Below are positions 1 through 7,530 of a stretch of DNA of 64,000 nt, piece by piece. Within the stretch, counting starts at the first letter, position 1. The number at the start of each line of letters is the position of its first letter. Position numbers and translations under genes: made by a program. The DNA comes from Pseudooceanicola onchidii (GTDB lineage Bacteria; Pseudomonadota; Alphaproteobacteria; Rhodobacterales; Rhodobacteraceae), in the NCBI RefSeq assembly GCF_004959925.1, contig NZ_SPUW01000003.1:1-64000 (forward strand), in the 5' to 3' direction. A model generated the notes under the pieces. The model was not told the DNA's origin. It ran no database searches and saw only the letters and a program-made list of their open reading frames with translations.

Positions 1-45
1 CTCATAACCTGAAGGTCGTAGGTTCAAATCCTACTCCCGCAACCA
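1..45 (+). tRNA. tRNA-fMet (CAT), 3' part, cut by window start
   Basis: Only the 3' half is present. The anticodon loop CTCATAA carries CAT, followed by the 3' anticodon strand, a short variable loop, a T arm GTAGG/CCTAC with loop TTCAAAT, the acceptor strand TCCCGCA, discriminator A and an encoded CCA. The string from the anticodon to the variable loop (CTCATAACC.GAAGGTCGT) matches the bacterial initiator tRNA rather than elongator tRNA-Met. The 5' half lies outside the window. Confidence 0.9.
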
Positions 46-48
46 ACA

Positions 49-90
49 CCGAACGCCCCGCGCCCCAAAGGCCGGGGCGTTCGGCGTTTG
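49..90 (+). terminator. Rho-independent-like terminator of tRNA-fMet
   Basis: A perfect 12-bp inverted repeat, CCGAACGCCCCG at 49-60 and its complement at 73-84, with a 12-nt loop, begins 4 nt after the tRNA CCA end. Only a short TTT follows, so it is a strong stem with a weak U tract. Confidence 0.7.
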
Positions 91-170
91 GGGGGGGGCT
101 GTCGCCAAACCTGTTGCGCAGAAAAAGACCGGAGGCCGCCCTGAGGGGCAGGGCGCCGACCTTTGGCAGC

Positions 171-890
171 TCACCAGGCTTCAACACTCGGCCGGATCTG
201 CGTCTCGAAGGTCCAGGCGTCCTTCGGTTGCTTCCAGAGCTGGATGTAGGTTTGAGCAACCGAGGCAGGGCGCATGAGGACGCGGTCGCGACCGGATTCG
301 GCCATGCGTTCGCGGACCCAGGCCGTGTCGACGCCGGAATCGATGACCAGATGCGCGACGTGGATACCCTGGGGCATGAGTTCCCGTGCTGCGGATTCGG
401 CCATGGCGCGCAGGCCGAACTTGGCGCTGGCGAAGGCCGCAAAGCCCTTTCCGCCGCGCAGGCCGGCCGTGGCGCCGGTGAAGAAGATGCAGCCCTCGTT
501 CCTTGGCAACATGGCCTTTGCGGCTTCGCGCCCGGTCAGGAAGCCGGCGTAGCAGGCCATTTCCCAGACCTTGCGAAAGACCCGTTCGGTGGTCTCGACG
601 TAGGGAAAGTTCACGTTGGCGCCGATGTTGAAGATACAGACCTCAAGCGGGGCCGTGGCCTCGGCTTCGGCCATGAACTGCACGACCTCGTCCTCCTTGC
701 GTGCGTCCAGCGACCGGGCGTGGATCGTGCCGCCTGCGGCCTCGATCTCTGCCACCAAGGGGGCAAGCTTGTCGCCGTTTCGACGTCCGGCGAAGATGGT
801 GAAGCCTTCGGCCGCGAAGGCCTTGCAGATTTCGGCGCCGATGAAATCGCCCGCGCCGACAACGGCCACGGTCCTGTTTCGGTTTTCCAT
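171..890 (-). CDS. SDR-family oxidoreductase with Phe at the catalytic Tyr position
   Basis: A 239-aa short-chain dehydrogenase/reductase fold. The N-terminal nucleotide-binding loop is GAGDFIG (residues 12-18), a variant of TGxxxGIG, and NIGAN (about 88-92) stands for NNAG. The usual YxxxK active site reads FASAK (F153, K157), so the catalytic Tyr is Phe, and the catalytic Ser region is TGAT. The start at 890 was chosen over an upstream in-frame ATG because AAAGGA lies 6 nt before it and the fold begins there. It lies 25 bp downstream of an HCCA-isomerase-like gene on the same strand, so the two are probably one operon divergent from an HxlR regulator. The substrate is unknown; with this substitution it may be a weak reductase or a non-catalytic member. 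Confidence 0.85.
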   Translation of the reverse strand: MENRNRTVAVVGAGDFIGAEICKAFAAEGFTIFAGRRNGDKLAPLVAEIEAAGGTIHARSLDARKEDEVVQFMAEAEATAPLEVCIFNIGANVNFPYVETTERVFRKVWEMACYAGFLTGREAAKAMLPRNEGCIFFTGATAGLRGGKGFAAFASAKFGLRAMAESAARELMPQGIHVAHLVIDSGVDTAWVRERMAESGRDRVLMRPASVAQTYIQLWKQPKDAWTFETQIRPSVEAW

Positions 891-915
891 GGGTTTTCCT
901 TTCCGTGGCGTGGTG

Positions 916-1521
916 TCAGAGCCGGGCGAGGTGGTCTTCGACGTCGCGCAGGCGGTCCTTGCCGAAGTAGATCTCGCCCTCGATGTGGAAGGTGGGGGAT
1001 CCGAAATCGCCTTGTTCCACGGCACGGGTGGTCAGATCCAGCAGCTCATCCTTGATGGGCTGGCTTTCGGCGTCCTGCATCAGGGTGTCGGCATCCAGGC
1101 CGGCGGCCGACAGCGTCGCGCGGGCGGCCTCCGGATCACCCATGTTCACCTGATCTTCCCACATGGCGGTGAAGACCGTGTCGACATAGGGCGCGAAGAC
1201 ATCCCTGTGGCGGGCCGCCACGGCGCCGCGCATCAGGCGCAGGGTGTTCACGGGGAAATGCGGGTTCCAGCTGAACCGGTTCAGCCCGTGGCGTCTGATG
1301 AAGCGGTCACGTTCTATGGCTTCGTATTCCAGCCGGTTCTTGATGCCCGCGAAGGCTTCGGCCGGGGACCGGTTGCCGGTGGCGCGAAAGACACCACCCA
1401 GAAGCACGGGCACGTAGGTGACGGTCGCGTCGTGCCGTTCGGCGATCCCCGGCAGGACCTTGTGCGCCAGATAGGCGTTCGGGCTGCCGAAGTCGAAGTG
1501 GAAGTCCACTGTTCTGGTCAT
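916..1521 (-). CDS. 2-hydroxychromene-2-carboxylate isomerase family (DsbA/kappa-GST fold)
   Basis: A 201-aa thioredoxin-fold protein of the HCCA isomerase/kappa GST family. In known members it is a glutathione-dependent isomerase of naphthalene-type aromatic degradation. The N-terminus DFHFDFGSPNAYLA carries the family's SP motif, with the Ser that normally activates glutathione. It lacks a CxxC motif, so it is not a thiol oxidase. GGAGGAG lies just before the ATG. It is first of a two-gene unit with the SDR at 171-890 and divergent from the HxlR regulator at 1691. The pair may act on aromatic or electrophilic compounds, but no pathway genes adjoin and the substrate is not assigned. Confidence 0.85.
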   Translation of the reverse strand: MTRTVDFHFDFGSPNAYLAHKVLPGIAERHDATVTYVPVLLGGVFRATGNRSPAEAFAGIKNRLEYEAIERDRFIRRHGLNRFSWNPHFPVNTLRLMRGAVAARHRDVFAPYVDTVFTAMWEDQVNMGDPEAARATLSAAGLDADTLMQDAESQPIKDELLDLTTRAVEQGDFGSPTFHIEGEIYFGKDRLRDVEDHLARL

Positions 1522-1632
1522 GCGGGTCTCCTCCCCCGGGGTGGATCAGAAGGCCGCGGGTGACGGGTGTCGGCCCCATGTCCTGACCGGCCCGTTGTCA
1601 ATCACGAGTCAGTTCTGAAATCGAACGTACTT

Positions 1633-1661
1633 TTGACATGGGTCCGCGTCAACGCTAAACC
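1633..1661 (+). promoter_or_regulatory. Sigma70-like promoter of the HxlR gene
   Basis: TTGACA (1633-1638), a 17-bp spacer and TAAACC (1656-1661) lie 30 bp before the HxlR start codon. The -35 is a perfect consensus and the -10 is moderate. Confidence 0.5.
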
Positions 1662-1690
1662 CGGAGGGCGATCTGTGACGGAGGCGTCGG

Positions 1691-2179
1691 ATGAAGTGGG
1701 ATGAGCTGGCAGAGCAAAGCTGTTCGATGGCGCGCACCTTGTCGGTGATCGGCGACCGCTGGACGCTGATGGTCTTGCGTGACTGCTTTCTCGGGGTGCG
1801 GCGGTTCGATGATTTCCAGCGTCGTCTCGGGGTGACGCGGGGTATCCTGTCGGACCGGCTCAGACAGTTGACCGAGGCCGGCGTGCTGGACAAGGTCGCC
1901 TACCAGGACCGGCCGCCGCGGCATGAATACAGGCTGACCCGCAGAGGGTTGGATCTGCATCCCGTGATCCTGTCGATCGTGCATTGGGGCGATGTGCACA
2001 TGGCCGGAGAGGCCGGGCGCCCGATCCTGCATCGGCACAAGACCTGCGGCGCGCTGTTCGACCCGGTGCTGAGCTGTTCTGAATGCGGTGAGCCCGTGCG
2101 CCCGCATGATGTCGAGGTGATCCGCGGCCCGGGTCATGCGGCGGACCGGCATATGCCACCGGACGAGGCCGAGGGCTGA
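1691..2179 (+). CDS. HxlR-family (DUF24) winged-helix regulator with C-terminal Cys cluster
   Basis: A 162-aa regulator. Residues about 8-105 are the HxlR winged helix: C11 sits in SCSMARTLSVIGDRW, the wing follows RGILSDRLRQL, and the start of the dimer helix contains HEYRLTRRGLDL. DUF24 proteins often sense electrophiles or quinones through a Cys near the N-terminus, and C11 is in that position. The C-terminal 40 residues contain TCG and SCSECGE, a likely metal knuckle common in the longer HxlR subtype. GGAGG lies 6 nt before the ATG. It is divergent from the HCCA-isomerase/SDR pair, which it probably controls. Confidence 0.9.
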   Translation: MKWDELAEQSCSMARTLSVIGDRWTLMVLRDCFLGVRRFDDFQRRLGVTRGILSDRLRQLTEAGVLDKVAYQDRPPRHEYRLTRRGLDLHPVILSIVHWGDVHMAGEAGRPILHRHKTCGALFDPVLSCSECGEPVRPHDVEVIRGPGHAADRHMPPDEAEG

Positions 2180-2201
2180 GGTTGGAGGGGTGGCAGGCGG
2201 G

Positions 2202-3011
2202 CTAAGCAGCACTCGCCAGAAACCGCCGGGTTGCGGTCATGACGTGCCGGATGACCGCGCGTGGCCCCTCGATTGCGGTCAGCCGGGTCATCGGGACTTC
2301 AAGCGCCAGGGGAAGGTCCGGGGGCAGGGCGGCCAGATAGGCCTTCAGGTCGATGCCCCCGTCGCCCGGCGGCAGGCGTTCGGCGCGGCCGGCGTGCAGC
2401 AGATCGTCGGTCGTGTAAGGCGGGTGCACCGGCGCGTCGCACAGATGTGCAAAACGCAGCCGGTCGGGTGTCAGCCGTGACAAGGTGCTCAGGTCGCTGT
2501 CGGATCGGTCGAAATGCAGGCTGTCCGGCAGAACGCCGACGGTCGGTCCGGCTGCGGCCGCGATGCCAAGTGCCGCGTCCAGTGTTGGCACCACCGTCCA
2601 GGGGAAGAACTCCAGCACCGTGCCCAGGCCCCTGGCGTTGGCGTGTTCGGTCAGGGCCGCCAGCGTGTCGGTCAGGCGGGACAGGTCGGGGTCGTAGGGG
2701 GCGGTGATGACCTCGCGCGCGCCAAGCGTGGCCCCCGCATCGAGAAACCGGTCAAGCGCCGCGACATCGGTATGGGGGTCTATCTTGACGAACTCGATGT
2801 CGTGGACGCGCAGCCCCGTGTCCCGCAGGGCGGCGGTCGTGGCGCGCATCAAGCCGGGGTCCTCCATCAGGGGATAGCCGGGGCTGATGTCGGTCACCCG
2901 GATAAGCCGCAGGCCGACGGCGTCGAAGCCTGCCTCGGCGGCCGCTTGGATCAGGTCCGGGGGCGGCAGGTCGATGGCCGTCAGATGGGCCAGGGACAAA
3001 GACCGGGTCAT
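2202..3011 (-). CDS. Sugar phosphate isomerase/epimerase-like TIM barrel
   Basis: A 269-aa AP-endonuclease-2/xylose-isomerase-like TIM barrel. Likely metal-binding strands are visible: VHDIEFVKI (about 69-77), TVLEFFPW (about 132-139) with a Glu ligand, VLPDSLHFDR, RFAHLCDAP and LALEVPMTR with the last Glu. This fold covers 3-dehydroshikimate dehydratases, IolE/IolI and hydroxypyruvate isomerases. Its start overlaps the stop of the FAD dehydrogenase by 4 nt (ATGA), so the two are translationally coupled and under the same LysR-type operator. By context it may act on a ring product of the dehydrogenase, possibly as a second dehydratase. That role is inferred, not shown. Confidence 0.82.
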   Translation of the reverse strand: MTRSLSLAHLTAIDLPPPDLIQAAAEAGFDAVGLRLIRVTDISPGYPLMEDPGLMRATTAALRDTGLRVHDIEFVKIDPHTDVAALDRFLDAGATLGAREVITAPYDPDLSRLTDTLAALTEHANARGLGTVLEFFPWTVVPTLDAALGIAAAAGPTVGVLPDSLHFDRSDSDLSTLSRLTPDRLRFAHLCDAPVHPPYTTDDLLHAGRAERLPPGDGGIDLKAYLAALPPDLPLALEVPMTRLTAIEGPRAVIRHVMTATRRFLASAA

Positions 3012-4699
3012 GCCGCGCCCCGGGCCGCGTGGCGCCCGGCGATATAGCCGAAGGTCAGCGCGGGGCCCAAGTTGATGCCACCGGCCGGATAGTGCCCGCC
3101 CATGACGCTCGCCATATCGGTGCCGGCGGCATAGAGCCCGGGGATCGGCCGGGCGTCCTTGTCCACAACACGGGCTGCGCCGTCGGTCTGCAACCCGGCG
3201 AAGGTGCCGAAGCTGCCGGGGATGACACGGACGGCATAGAAGGGCCCGGTGGCGATCGGGGCGAGGCAGGGGTTCGGGGTGACTGTGGGATCGCCCTGCA
3301 ACCGCATGTAGGGCGTGGTGCCGCGCCCGAATTCGGGATCCTCGCCCCGGGCCGCGCCGCTGTTGAAGGTGGCGACCGTCTGCGACAGGCCCTCGGGGTC
3401 GATGCCACAGGCGCGGGCCAGTTCGGGGATCGTCGCCGCGCGCGTCAGGTAGCCAGAGGTGATCCAGCGGCTAAGGGGCATCGGCGCGGGCCGGACGATG
3501 CCAAGGCCATATCGGCGGATGAACCTGTGGTCGCAGACCAGCCAGCTTTGCACCGGCTCGTCCTGCGGCGTGGCCTCGATCATCGCCTGAACATAGTCGT
3601 GGTAGCCAAGGCCTTCGTTGCAAAAGCGGGCGCCGGTGCGGCGCACGCCGATGACGCCGGGTTTGCCGCGGTCGATGATATGCGGGAAGGTGCCTGTCGT
3701 GCCATCGGGCCAGGTGACGGACGAGACGGGGCACCATGCGCCGGGGGCTGCCAGGGTGGTGGCCTGCCGTCCCCCGGCGGTTTCGCCAAGGCGCAGGCCG
3801 TCGCCGGCCGCACTGTCCACGGCAAGGGTGCGATGATCCCGGGCCCTCGGGAAGGTCGCATCGCGCCGGGCCGGGTCGTGGGGATAGCCACCGCAGGCCA
3901 GAACCACGCCCCGCGCCGCGCGGATGCGCCGGCTGCCGTTGACCGTCGCGCTGATGATCCGGCCGTCGTGCAGTTCAAGCGCCGTGATGGCGGCGTCCGT
4001 TCGAAGATCGACCTTGGCGGCCAGCGCGGCCTGCATCAGGCGGGCGACCAATGCGTTGCCATTGCGCAGATCCATCCCGCGGCGATGACGGGCCAGCGAC
4101 CACAGGTGTCGCCCCAGGCGTGTCGCCACGTGCAGGGCGGCGCGCGGCGATCGGGTGGCCGTCATGAAGGCGCGCAGGTCCGCGCCCGCCTGGATCGTCA
4201 TGCCGATGAACGAGGTTTCGCGCATCGGTCGGCGCAGGCGGTCGATCTCGGGCCCGAGGGCGCGCCCGTCGAAGGGGGCGGCGATCACCGACCGGCCGCC
4301 GGTTCCGGCCCCGGGCAGGTGCCCGTAGGTGTCCGGAATGCCCGCGCCACATTCGAAGGTCAGCCCGGCGTCTTCCAGAAACCCGATCATCTCGGGCGCG
4401 GTCGACAGGAAGGCCTCGACAAGCTCGGCGTTGAAGGTGTTGCCCTGAACGGCCTCCAGGTACCGGCGCGGACCGCTGGTGTCTTCGTCAAAGCCATGGC
4501 GACGCGCGACAGGGTTGCAGGGGGCCCAGATCCAGCCGCCGGACCAGGCGGTCGTGCCGCCAAGGACATGGGCCTTTTCGCACAGGATCACCTTCAGCCC
4601 CTGCCGTGCGGCGGCCAGTGCGGCGGTCAGCCCGGCCGCCCCGGATCCCGCCACCAGCAGATCGCAGTCGTCGTCCCAGTCTGTCGGTTGCTCTGCCAT
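3008..4699 (-). CDS. FAD-dependent dehydrogenase, 3-ketosteroid-1-dehydrogenase/fumarate reductase family
   Basis: A 563-aa flavoprotein. The FAD Rossmann motif is AGSGAAGLTAALAAARQG (near residue 18), followed by GGTTAWSGGWIWAP, the hallmark of KstD-like members. The C-terminus GGHYPAGGINLGPALTFG has Tyr and, four residues on, Gly, matching the Tyr/Gly active-site pair of 3-ketosteroid dehydrogenases. The family introduces double bonds next to ring ketones or reduces fumarate-like acids. The start at 4699 has GGAGG before it; an ATG 39 nt upstream lacks one and would extend the protein without homology. It is divergent from the LysR gene and coupled to the TIM-barrel gene. In a hydroaromatic cluster it could desaturate a keto-cyclohexane or keto-cyclohexene acid; a steroid substrate is unlikely because no steroid genes adjoin. 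Confidence 0.85.
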   Translation of the reverse strand: MAEQPTDWDDDCDLLVAGSGAAGLTAALAAARQGLKVILCEKAHVLGGTTAWSGGWIWAPCNPVARRHGFDEDTSGPRRYLEAVQGNTFNAELVEAFLSTAPEMIGFLEDAGLTFECGAGIPDTYGHLPGAGTGGRSVIAAPFDGRALGPEIDRLRRPMRETSFIGMTIQAGADLRAFMTATRSPRAALHVATRLGRHLWSLARHRRGMDLRNGNALVARLMQAALAAKVDLRTDAAITALELHDGRIISATVNGSRRIRAARGVVLACGGYPHDPARRDATFPRARDHRTLAVDSAAGDGLRLGETAGGRQATTLAAPGAWCPVSSVTWPDGTTGTFPHIIDRGKPGVIGVRRTGARFCNEGLGYHDYVQAMIEATPQDEPVQSWLVCDHRFIRRYGLGIVRPAPMPLSRWITSGYLTRAATIPELARACGIDPEGLSQTVATFNSGAARGEDPEFGRGTTPYMRLQGDPTVTPNPCLAPIATGPFYAVRVIPGSFGTFAGLQTDGAARVVDKDARPIPGLYAAGTDMASVMGGHYPAGGINLGPALTFGYIAGRHAARGAA

Positions 4700-4743
4700 G
4701 CCGGATCCTCCGTTCCCGACTTTGTTGTTCCGCTGCACCGGGA

Positions 4744-4786
4744 TAACGTCAAATGCTTGTTTGCGGCTTAGCGTAACCTGATGTTA
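4744..4786. promoter_or_regulatory. LysR operator, site 1 (lysR / FAD-dehydrogenase gap)
   Basis: TAACGTCAAAT (4744-4754), 19 bp, then TAACCTGATGTTA (4774-4786). The second element is a T-N11-A dyad typical of LTTR recognition sites. The first contains TTGACG on the minus strand, positioned as a -35 for the FAD dehydrogenase gene. The same pair with the same 19-bp spacing recurs, inverted, at 5735-5777. Confidence 0.8.
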
Positions 4787-4811
4787 AATCGATCCAGGGC
4801 AGGAGGGTGCG

Positions 4812-5720
4812 ATGCGCGAAATCACGTTAAGGCAGGTCGAAGTGATCCGGGCCGTCATGTTGCGCGGCACGATCAGCGGCGCGGCTGAATTGCTGGGGGT
4901 TTCGGCGCCCGGCATCTCCCGCCTCGTGAAGCACACGGAGGAGACCCTGGGGGTCAGGCTGTTCGAACGGCGCGCCGGATTGTTCGTGCCCTCGGTCGAG
5001 GCCGGGAAGGTCTTTGACCAGATCCGAGAGGTCTACAAGGGCGTCGAGAACCTGCAATCCGCGCTGGATTCCCTCCAGAAGGGCGAAGAGGTTCAGCTGT
5101 CCTTCGCCTCGGCGCCATCGGTCGCGCAGTTCATCGCGGCGCGCGCCCTGCGCAGCATCCGGGCGCGGTATCCTGACCTCTATATCGACCTGAACATCCT
5201 CAAGATCGAAGAGACGGCGGATTACCTGCTGCTGGAACGCGGCGAGTTCGTCATCATGAGCTCGGCCATCCACAACCCCGGCATCCAGAGCGACAAGCTG
5301 GCCCAGGGGCGTGTCGTGGCGATCCTGCCCGAAGGCCATCCGCTGGCCGATCAGGCCGTCGTGTCGGTGCATGATCTGGCGAAGGAAGACGTGGTGGGCA
5401 TCGATCCGTCCGATCCCTATGGCCGCATCATCTCGCGCCCATTCCGCGAGGCGGGCCTTGATATCCGTCACACCATGCGGGGCAGATTCGCGCAAACCAT
5501 CGTCAGCCTGGTGCGGCACGGGCTGGGCGTGGCGCTGATCGACGAATTTTCGGTGGCCGAAGTGTACCTGCCGGGCATCGTGCGCAGACCGATCGTGGAA
5601 GAGACCTTCATCGACATCTACGTGGTGACGAAGAAGGACAGGGTCCTGTCAAACTTCGCAGAATTCAGCATTCAGCAGTTCCGCAAGGAGATCATGGAGG
5701 CCGGCAGGAACTGGTCCTGA
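4812..5720 (+). CDS. LysR-family regulator of the hydroaromatic catabolic island
   Basis: A 302-aa LTTR. The N-terminal helix-turn-helix (about residues 5-62) includes TISGAAELLGVSAPGISRLVKHTEETLGVRLFER. From about 90 on is the periplasmic-binding-like effector domain (LSFASAPSVAQFIAARAL, and GLGVALIDEF at about 237-246). It sits between two divergent or forward target units, and both flanking gaps carry the same two-part operator. It most likely activates the FAD-dehydrogenase/TIM-barrel unit to its left and the tctCBA-dehydrogenase-quiC unit to its right, and represses itself. The effector is probably an intermediate such as dehydroshikimate or protocatechuate, which is inference. Confidence 0.92.
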   Translation: MREITLRQVEVIRAVMLRGTISGAAELLGVSAPGISRLVKHTEETLGVRLFERRAGLFVPSVEAGKVFDQIREVYKGVENLQSALDSLQKGEEVQLSFASAPSVAQFIAARALRSIRARYPDLYIDLNILKIEETADYLLLERGEFVIMSSAIHNPGIQSDKLAQGRVVAILPEGHPLADQAVVSVHDLAKEDVVGIDPSDPYGRIISRPFREAGLDIRHTMRGRFAQTIVSLVRHGLGVALIDEFSVAEVYLPGIVRRPIVEETFIDIYVVTKKDRVLSNFAEFSIQQFRKEIMEAGRNWS

Positions 5721-5734
5721 CCGGCGCCTCGGAA

Positions 5735-5777
5735 TAACTTCAGGTTAATGATGTGGCAATAATCGTATTTGACGTTA
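5735..5777. promoter_or_regulatory. LysR operator, site 2 (lysR / tctC gap)
   Basis: TAACTTCAGGTTA (5735-5747), 19 bp, then ATTTGACGTTA (5767-5777). This is the reverse complement of site 1 at 4744-4786 with identical spacing. The palindromic arm is nearest lysR in both sites, and the arm containing TTGACG is nearest the catabolic promoter in both, as expected for an LTTR recognition site plus activation site overlapping the -35. Confidence 0.8.
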
Positions 5778-5852
5778 ATGGATCGGATCGCGCATCACCA
5801 TGTCATCGAACGCGAGGAGGATCGCGTTCACTTTGACAACGGGAGGAACCTC

Positions 5853-6851
5853 ATGAAGCGTTTCGTACTTGGCGCCGTGTCGGCGCTTGTCCTCGGGGCA
5901 TCGGCTGCAGGCGCGGCCGATTATCCGTCCAAGGAAATTCAGGGCATCATCCAGTGGGGGGCCGGCGGGTCGACCGATACGGTGATGCGGTCCGTGACGC
6001 CCCATGCCGAAGAGGCGCTTGGCGGTTCGGTCGTGATGCAGAACATGACCGGCGGCGTCGGTGCCATTGCGTTGAACCACGTCGCAGGCCAGGCGGCCGA
6101 CGGCTACACCCTGCTGATGGGCGCGGAAAACCCGCTGCTCTACAAGGTCATGGGCCTTGGCGACAAGGACTATGGCGATTTCATCCCGGTCAGCATCCTG
6201 GCGCGCGGCACGCCCATCCTGGTGGCCAACCCCGATGCGCCGTTCGACGATTACGCAGGCATGATGGCCTACATCAAGGAAAACCCCGGTGAGTTGCGCG
6301 TGGGCGCCACCGGCCCCGGTGGTCTGCCGTCGGTCGTGACCGCGATGATCAACACCGTCGAAGGCGAGATGGACGTGATTTCCGTGCCTTACGATGGTGA
6401 CGGCCCGGCGCTGACCGCGCTGCAGGGTGGCGCCATCGACGTCATGCCTGCCGTTCTCGGCGCCGCGATCGAAGGCATCCGTGCCGGCAACATGAAGCCG
6501 CTGGCGATCTTCGATGTGGCGGCCAACGACAAGCTGCCCGAGGTTCCGCCGGTCACCGACTTCAACGACGCCTACAACACCTACCTGCCCTGGGGCCCGT
6601 TCTTCGGTGTCTTCGTGGCCAAGGGGACGCCGGATGACGTCGTCGCCAAGCTGGCGGATGCCTATGCCAAGGGGTCCGAGAATCCCGAGTTCAAGGAGCT
6701 GATGGACAACCGCGGCTTCTCGATGATGGGGATCTCCGGGGCCGAAGCCGAGGCGTTCCTGTCCAAGTGGCAGCAGGGCACCACCTGGCTGCTGCAGGAT
6801 GCAGGTCTGACCAAGGCGTCGCCCGAAGACTTCGGCATCGCCCGTCCGTAA
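5853..6851 (+). CDS. TctC/Bug-family periplasmic substrate-binding protein of a TTT transporter
   Basis: A 332-aa Bug (TctC) protein. A signal peptide (residues 1-22, MKRFVLGAVSALVLGASAAGAA) is followed by the mature start ADYPSKEI. Family motifs are GIIQWGAGGSTDTVMR near the N-terminus, and PDAPFDDYAGMMAYIKENPGELRVGATGPGG. It binds a carboxylated solute and delivers it to the TctAB membrane pair encoded next. The start at 5853 has GGGAGGAA before it; an in-frame ATG further upstream would translate through the operator half-site and lacks a signal peptide. It is the first gene of a five-gene unit, separated from tctB by a stem-loop that may set higher expression of the binding protein. The ligand is probably quinate, shikimate or a related acid, judged only by the downstream enzymes. 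Confidence 0.93.
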   Translation: MKRFVLGAVSALVLGASAAGAADYPSKEIQGIIQWGAGGSTDTVMRSVTPHAEEALGGSVVMQNMTGGVGAIALNHVAGQAADGYTLLMGAENPLLYKVMGLGDKDYGDFIPVSILARGTPILVANPDAPFDDYAGMMAYIKENPGELRVGATGPGGLPSVVTAMINTVEGEMDVISVPYDGDGPALTALQGGAIDVMPAVLGAAIEGIRAGNMKPLAIFDVAANDKLPEVPPVTDFNDAYNTYLPWGPFFGVFVAKGTPDDVVAKLADAYAKGSENPEFKELMDNRGFSMMGISGAEAEAFLSKWQQGTTWLLQDAGLTKASPEDFGIARP

Positions 6852-6889
6852 CCCGGACCGAACGGCGCCTGACGCCACCTGAGCACGTC

Positions 6890-6921
6890 GGCGCCGCACT
6901 TCGAACCCGGAGTGCGGCGCC
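6890..6921 (+). promoter_or_regulatory. Intercistronic stem-loop between tctC and tctB
   Basis: A perfect 11-bp stem, GGCGCCGCACT (6890-6900) and AGTGCGGCGCC (6911-6921), with a 10-nt loop, followed by TTTCATTT. It resembles a leaky terminator or 3'-end stabiliser of the tctC message, the usual way to make binding protein in excess over membrane subunits. Confidence 0.55.
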
Positions 6922-6960
6922 TTTCATTTCCGCCATCCGGCGGGCGGGGGAGGGAAACCC

Positions 6961-7530
6961 ATGAACATCGAAACGGATCATCACGACGGCACGTCCGACG
7001 CCACGCCCGGCGGGTACGAGAAGCAGCGGCGCCCCGGCGAACTGGTCTTCTGCGCCTTCCTGGCCCTGGCCAGCCTGTTTCTGGTCTGGGACGCCTGGGG
7101 CATCGAAAACGCCTTCGGCCCGAACGGCCTGTCGTCGCCCCGGGCCATTCCGCTGGCCACGACGCTGGTCATGGCGGTGTCGGCAATCGTGATCTTCGTC
7201 AAGGACATGCGCCTGCCCAAGGTGGCCGGTGAGACGGTTCGCAAGGACATCCTGCCTGTCACCGTCGTGATCCTTGCCCTGATGCTGGTGGCCTATGGCG
7301 TCGCGCTGAATTCGCTTGGGTTTCTGCCGACCTCGGCGCTTTTCCTGATCGTCGCGATCAAGCTGCTGGCGCGGCGCGGCTGGGCCTGGACGCTGGCCGT
7401 GTCGCTAGGCAGCCTGATCCTGATCTGGGTGATCTTCCGCATCGTCTTCACCGTGCTGATGCCGTCGGGGATCGTGCCCGAGGCGGAATTCATCCAACTG
7501 TTCCGCAACCTTCTTTCGGGGGCAAACTGA
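6961..7530 (+). CDS. TctB-family small membrane subunit of the TTT transporter
   Basis: A 189-aa inner-membrane protein with about five hydrophobic segments (around residues 24-44, 57-75, 85-106, 110-128 and 137-165), the size and topology of TctB. It is poorly conserved in sequence, as usual for this subunit. GGGGGAGGG lies before the ATG. Its stop shares one base with the ATG of tctA, so the pair is translationally coupled. Together with TctA it forms the ion-coupled permease fed by the TctC protein at 5853-6851. Confidence 0.88.
   Translation: MNIETDHHDGTSDATPGGYEKQRRPGELVFCAFLALASLFLVWDAWGIENAFGPNGLSSPRAIPLATTLVMAVSAIVIFVKDMRLPKVAGETVRKDILPVTVVILALMLVAYGVALNSLGFLPTSALFLIVAIKLLARRGWAWTLAVSLGSLILIWVIFRIVFTVLMPSGIVPEAEFIQLFRNLLSGAN

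Noticed and set aside
3029-4771. 580-codon plus-strand frame over the FAD dehydrogenase gene
   Set aside because: The minus strand encodes an unmistakable FAD protein with motifs and ribosome site; the plus frame is Gly/Ala/Arg-rich shadow.
5769-5852. Upstream ATG for tctC
   Set aside because: Would translate the operator arm and place 28 non-signal residues before a perfect signal peptide; GGGAGGAA fits the ATG at 5853.
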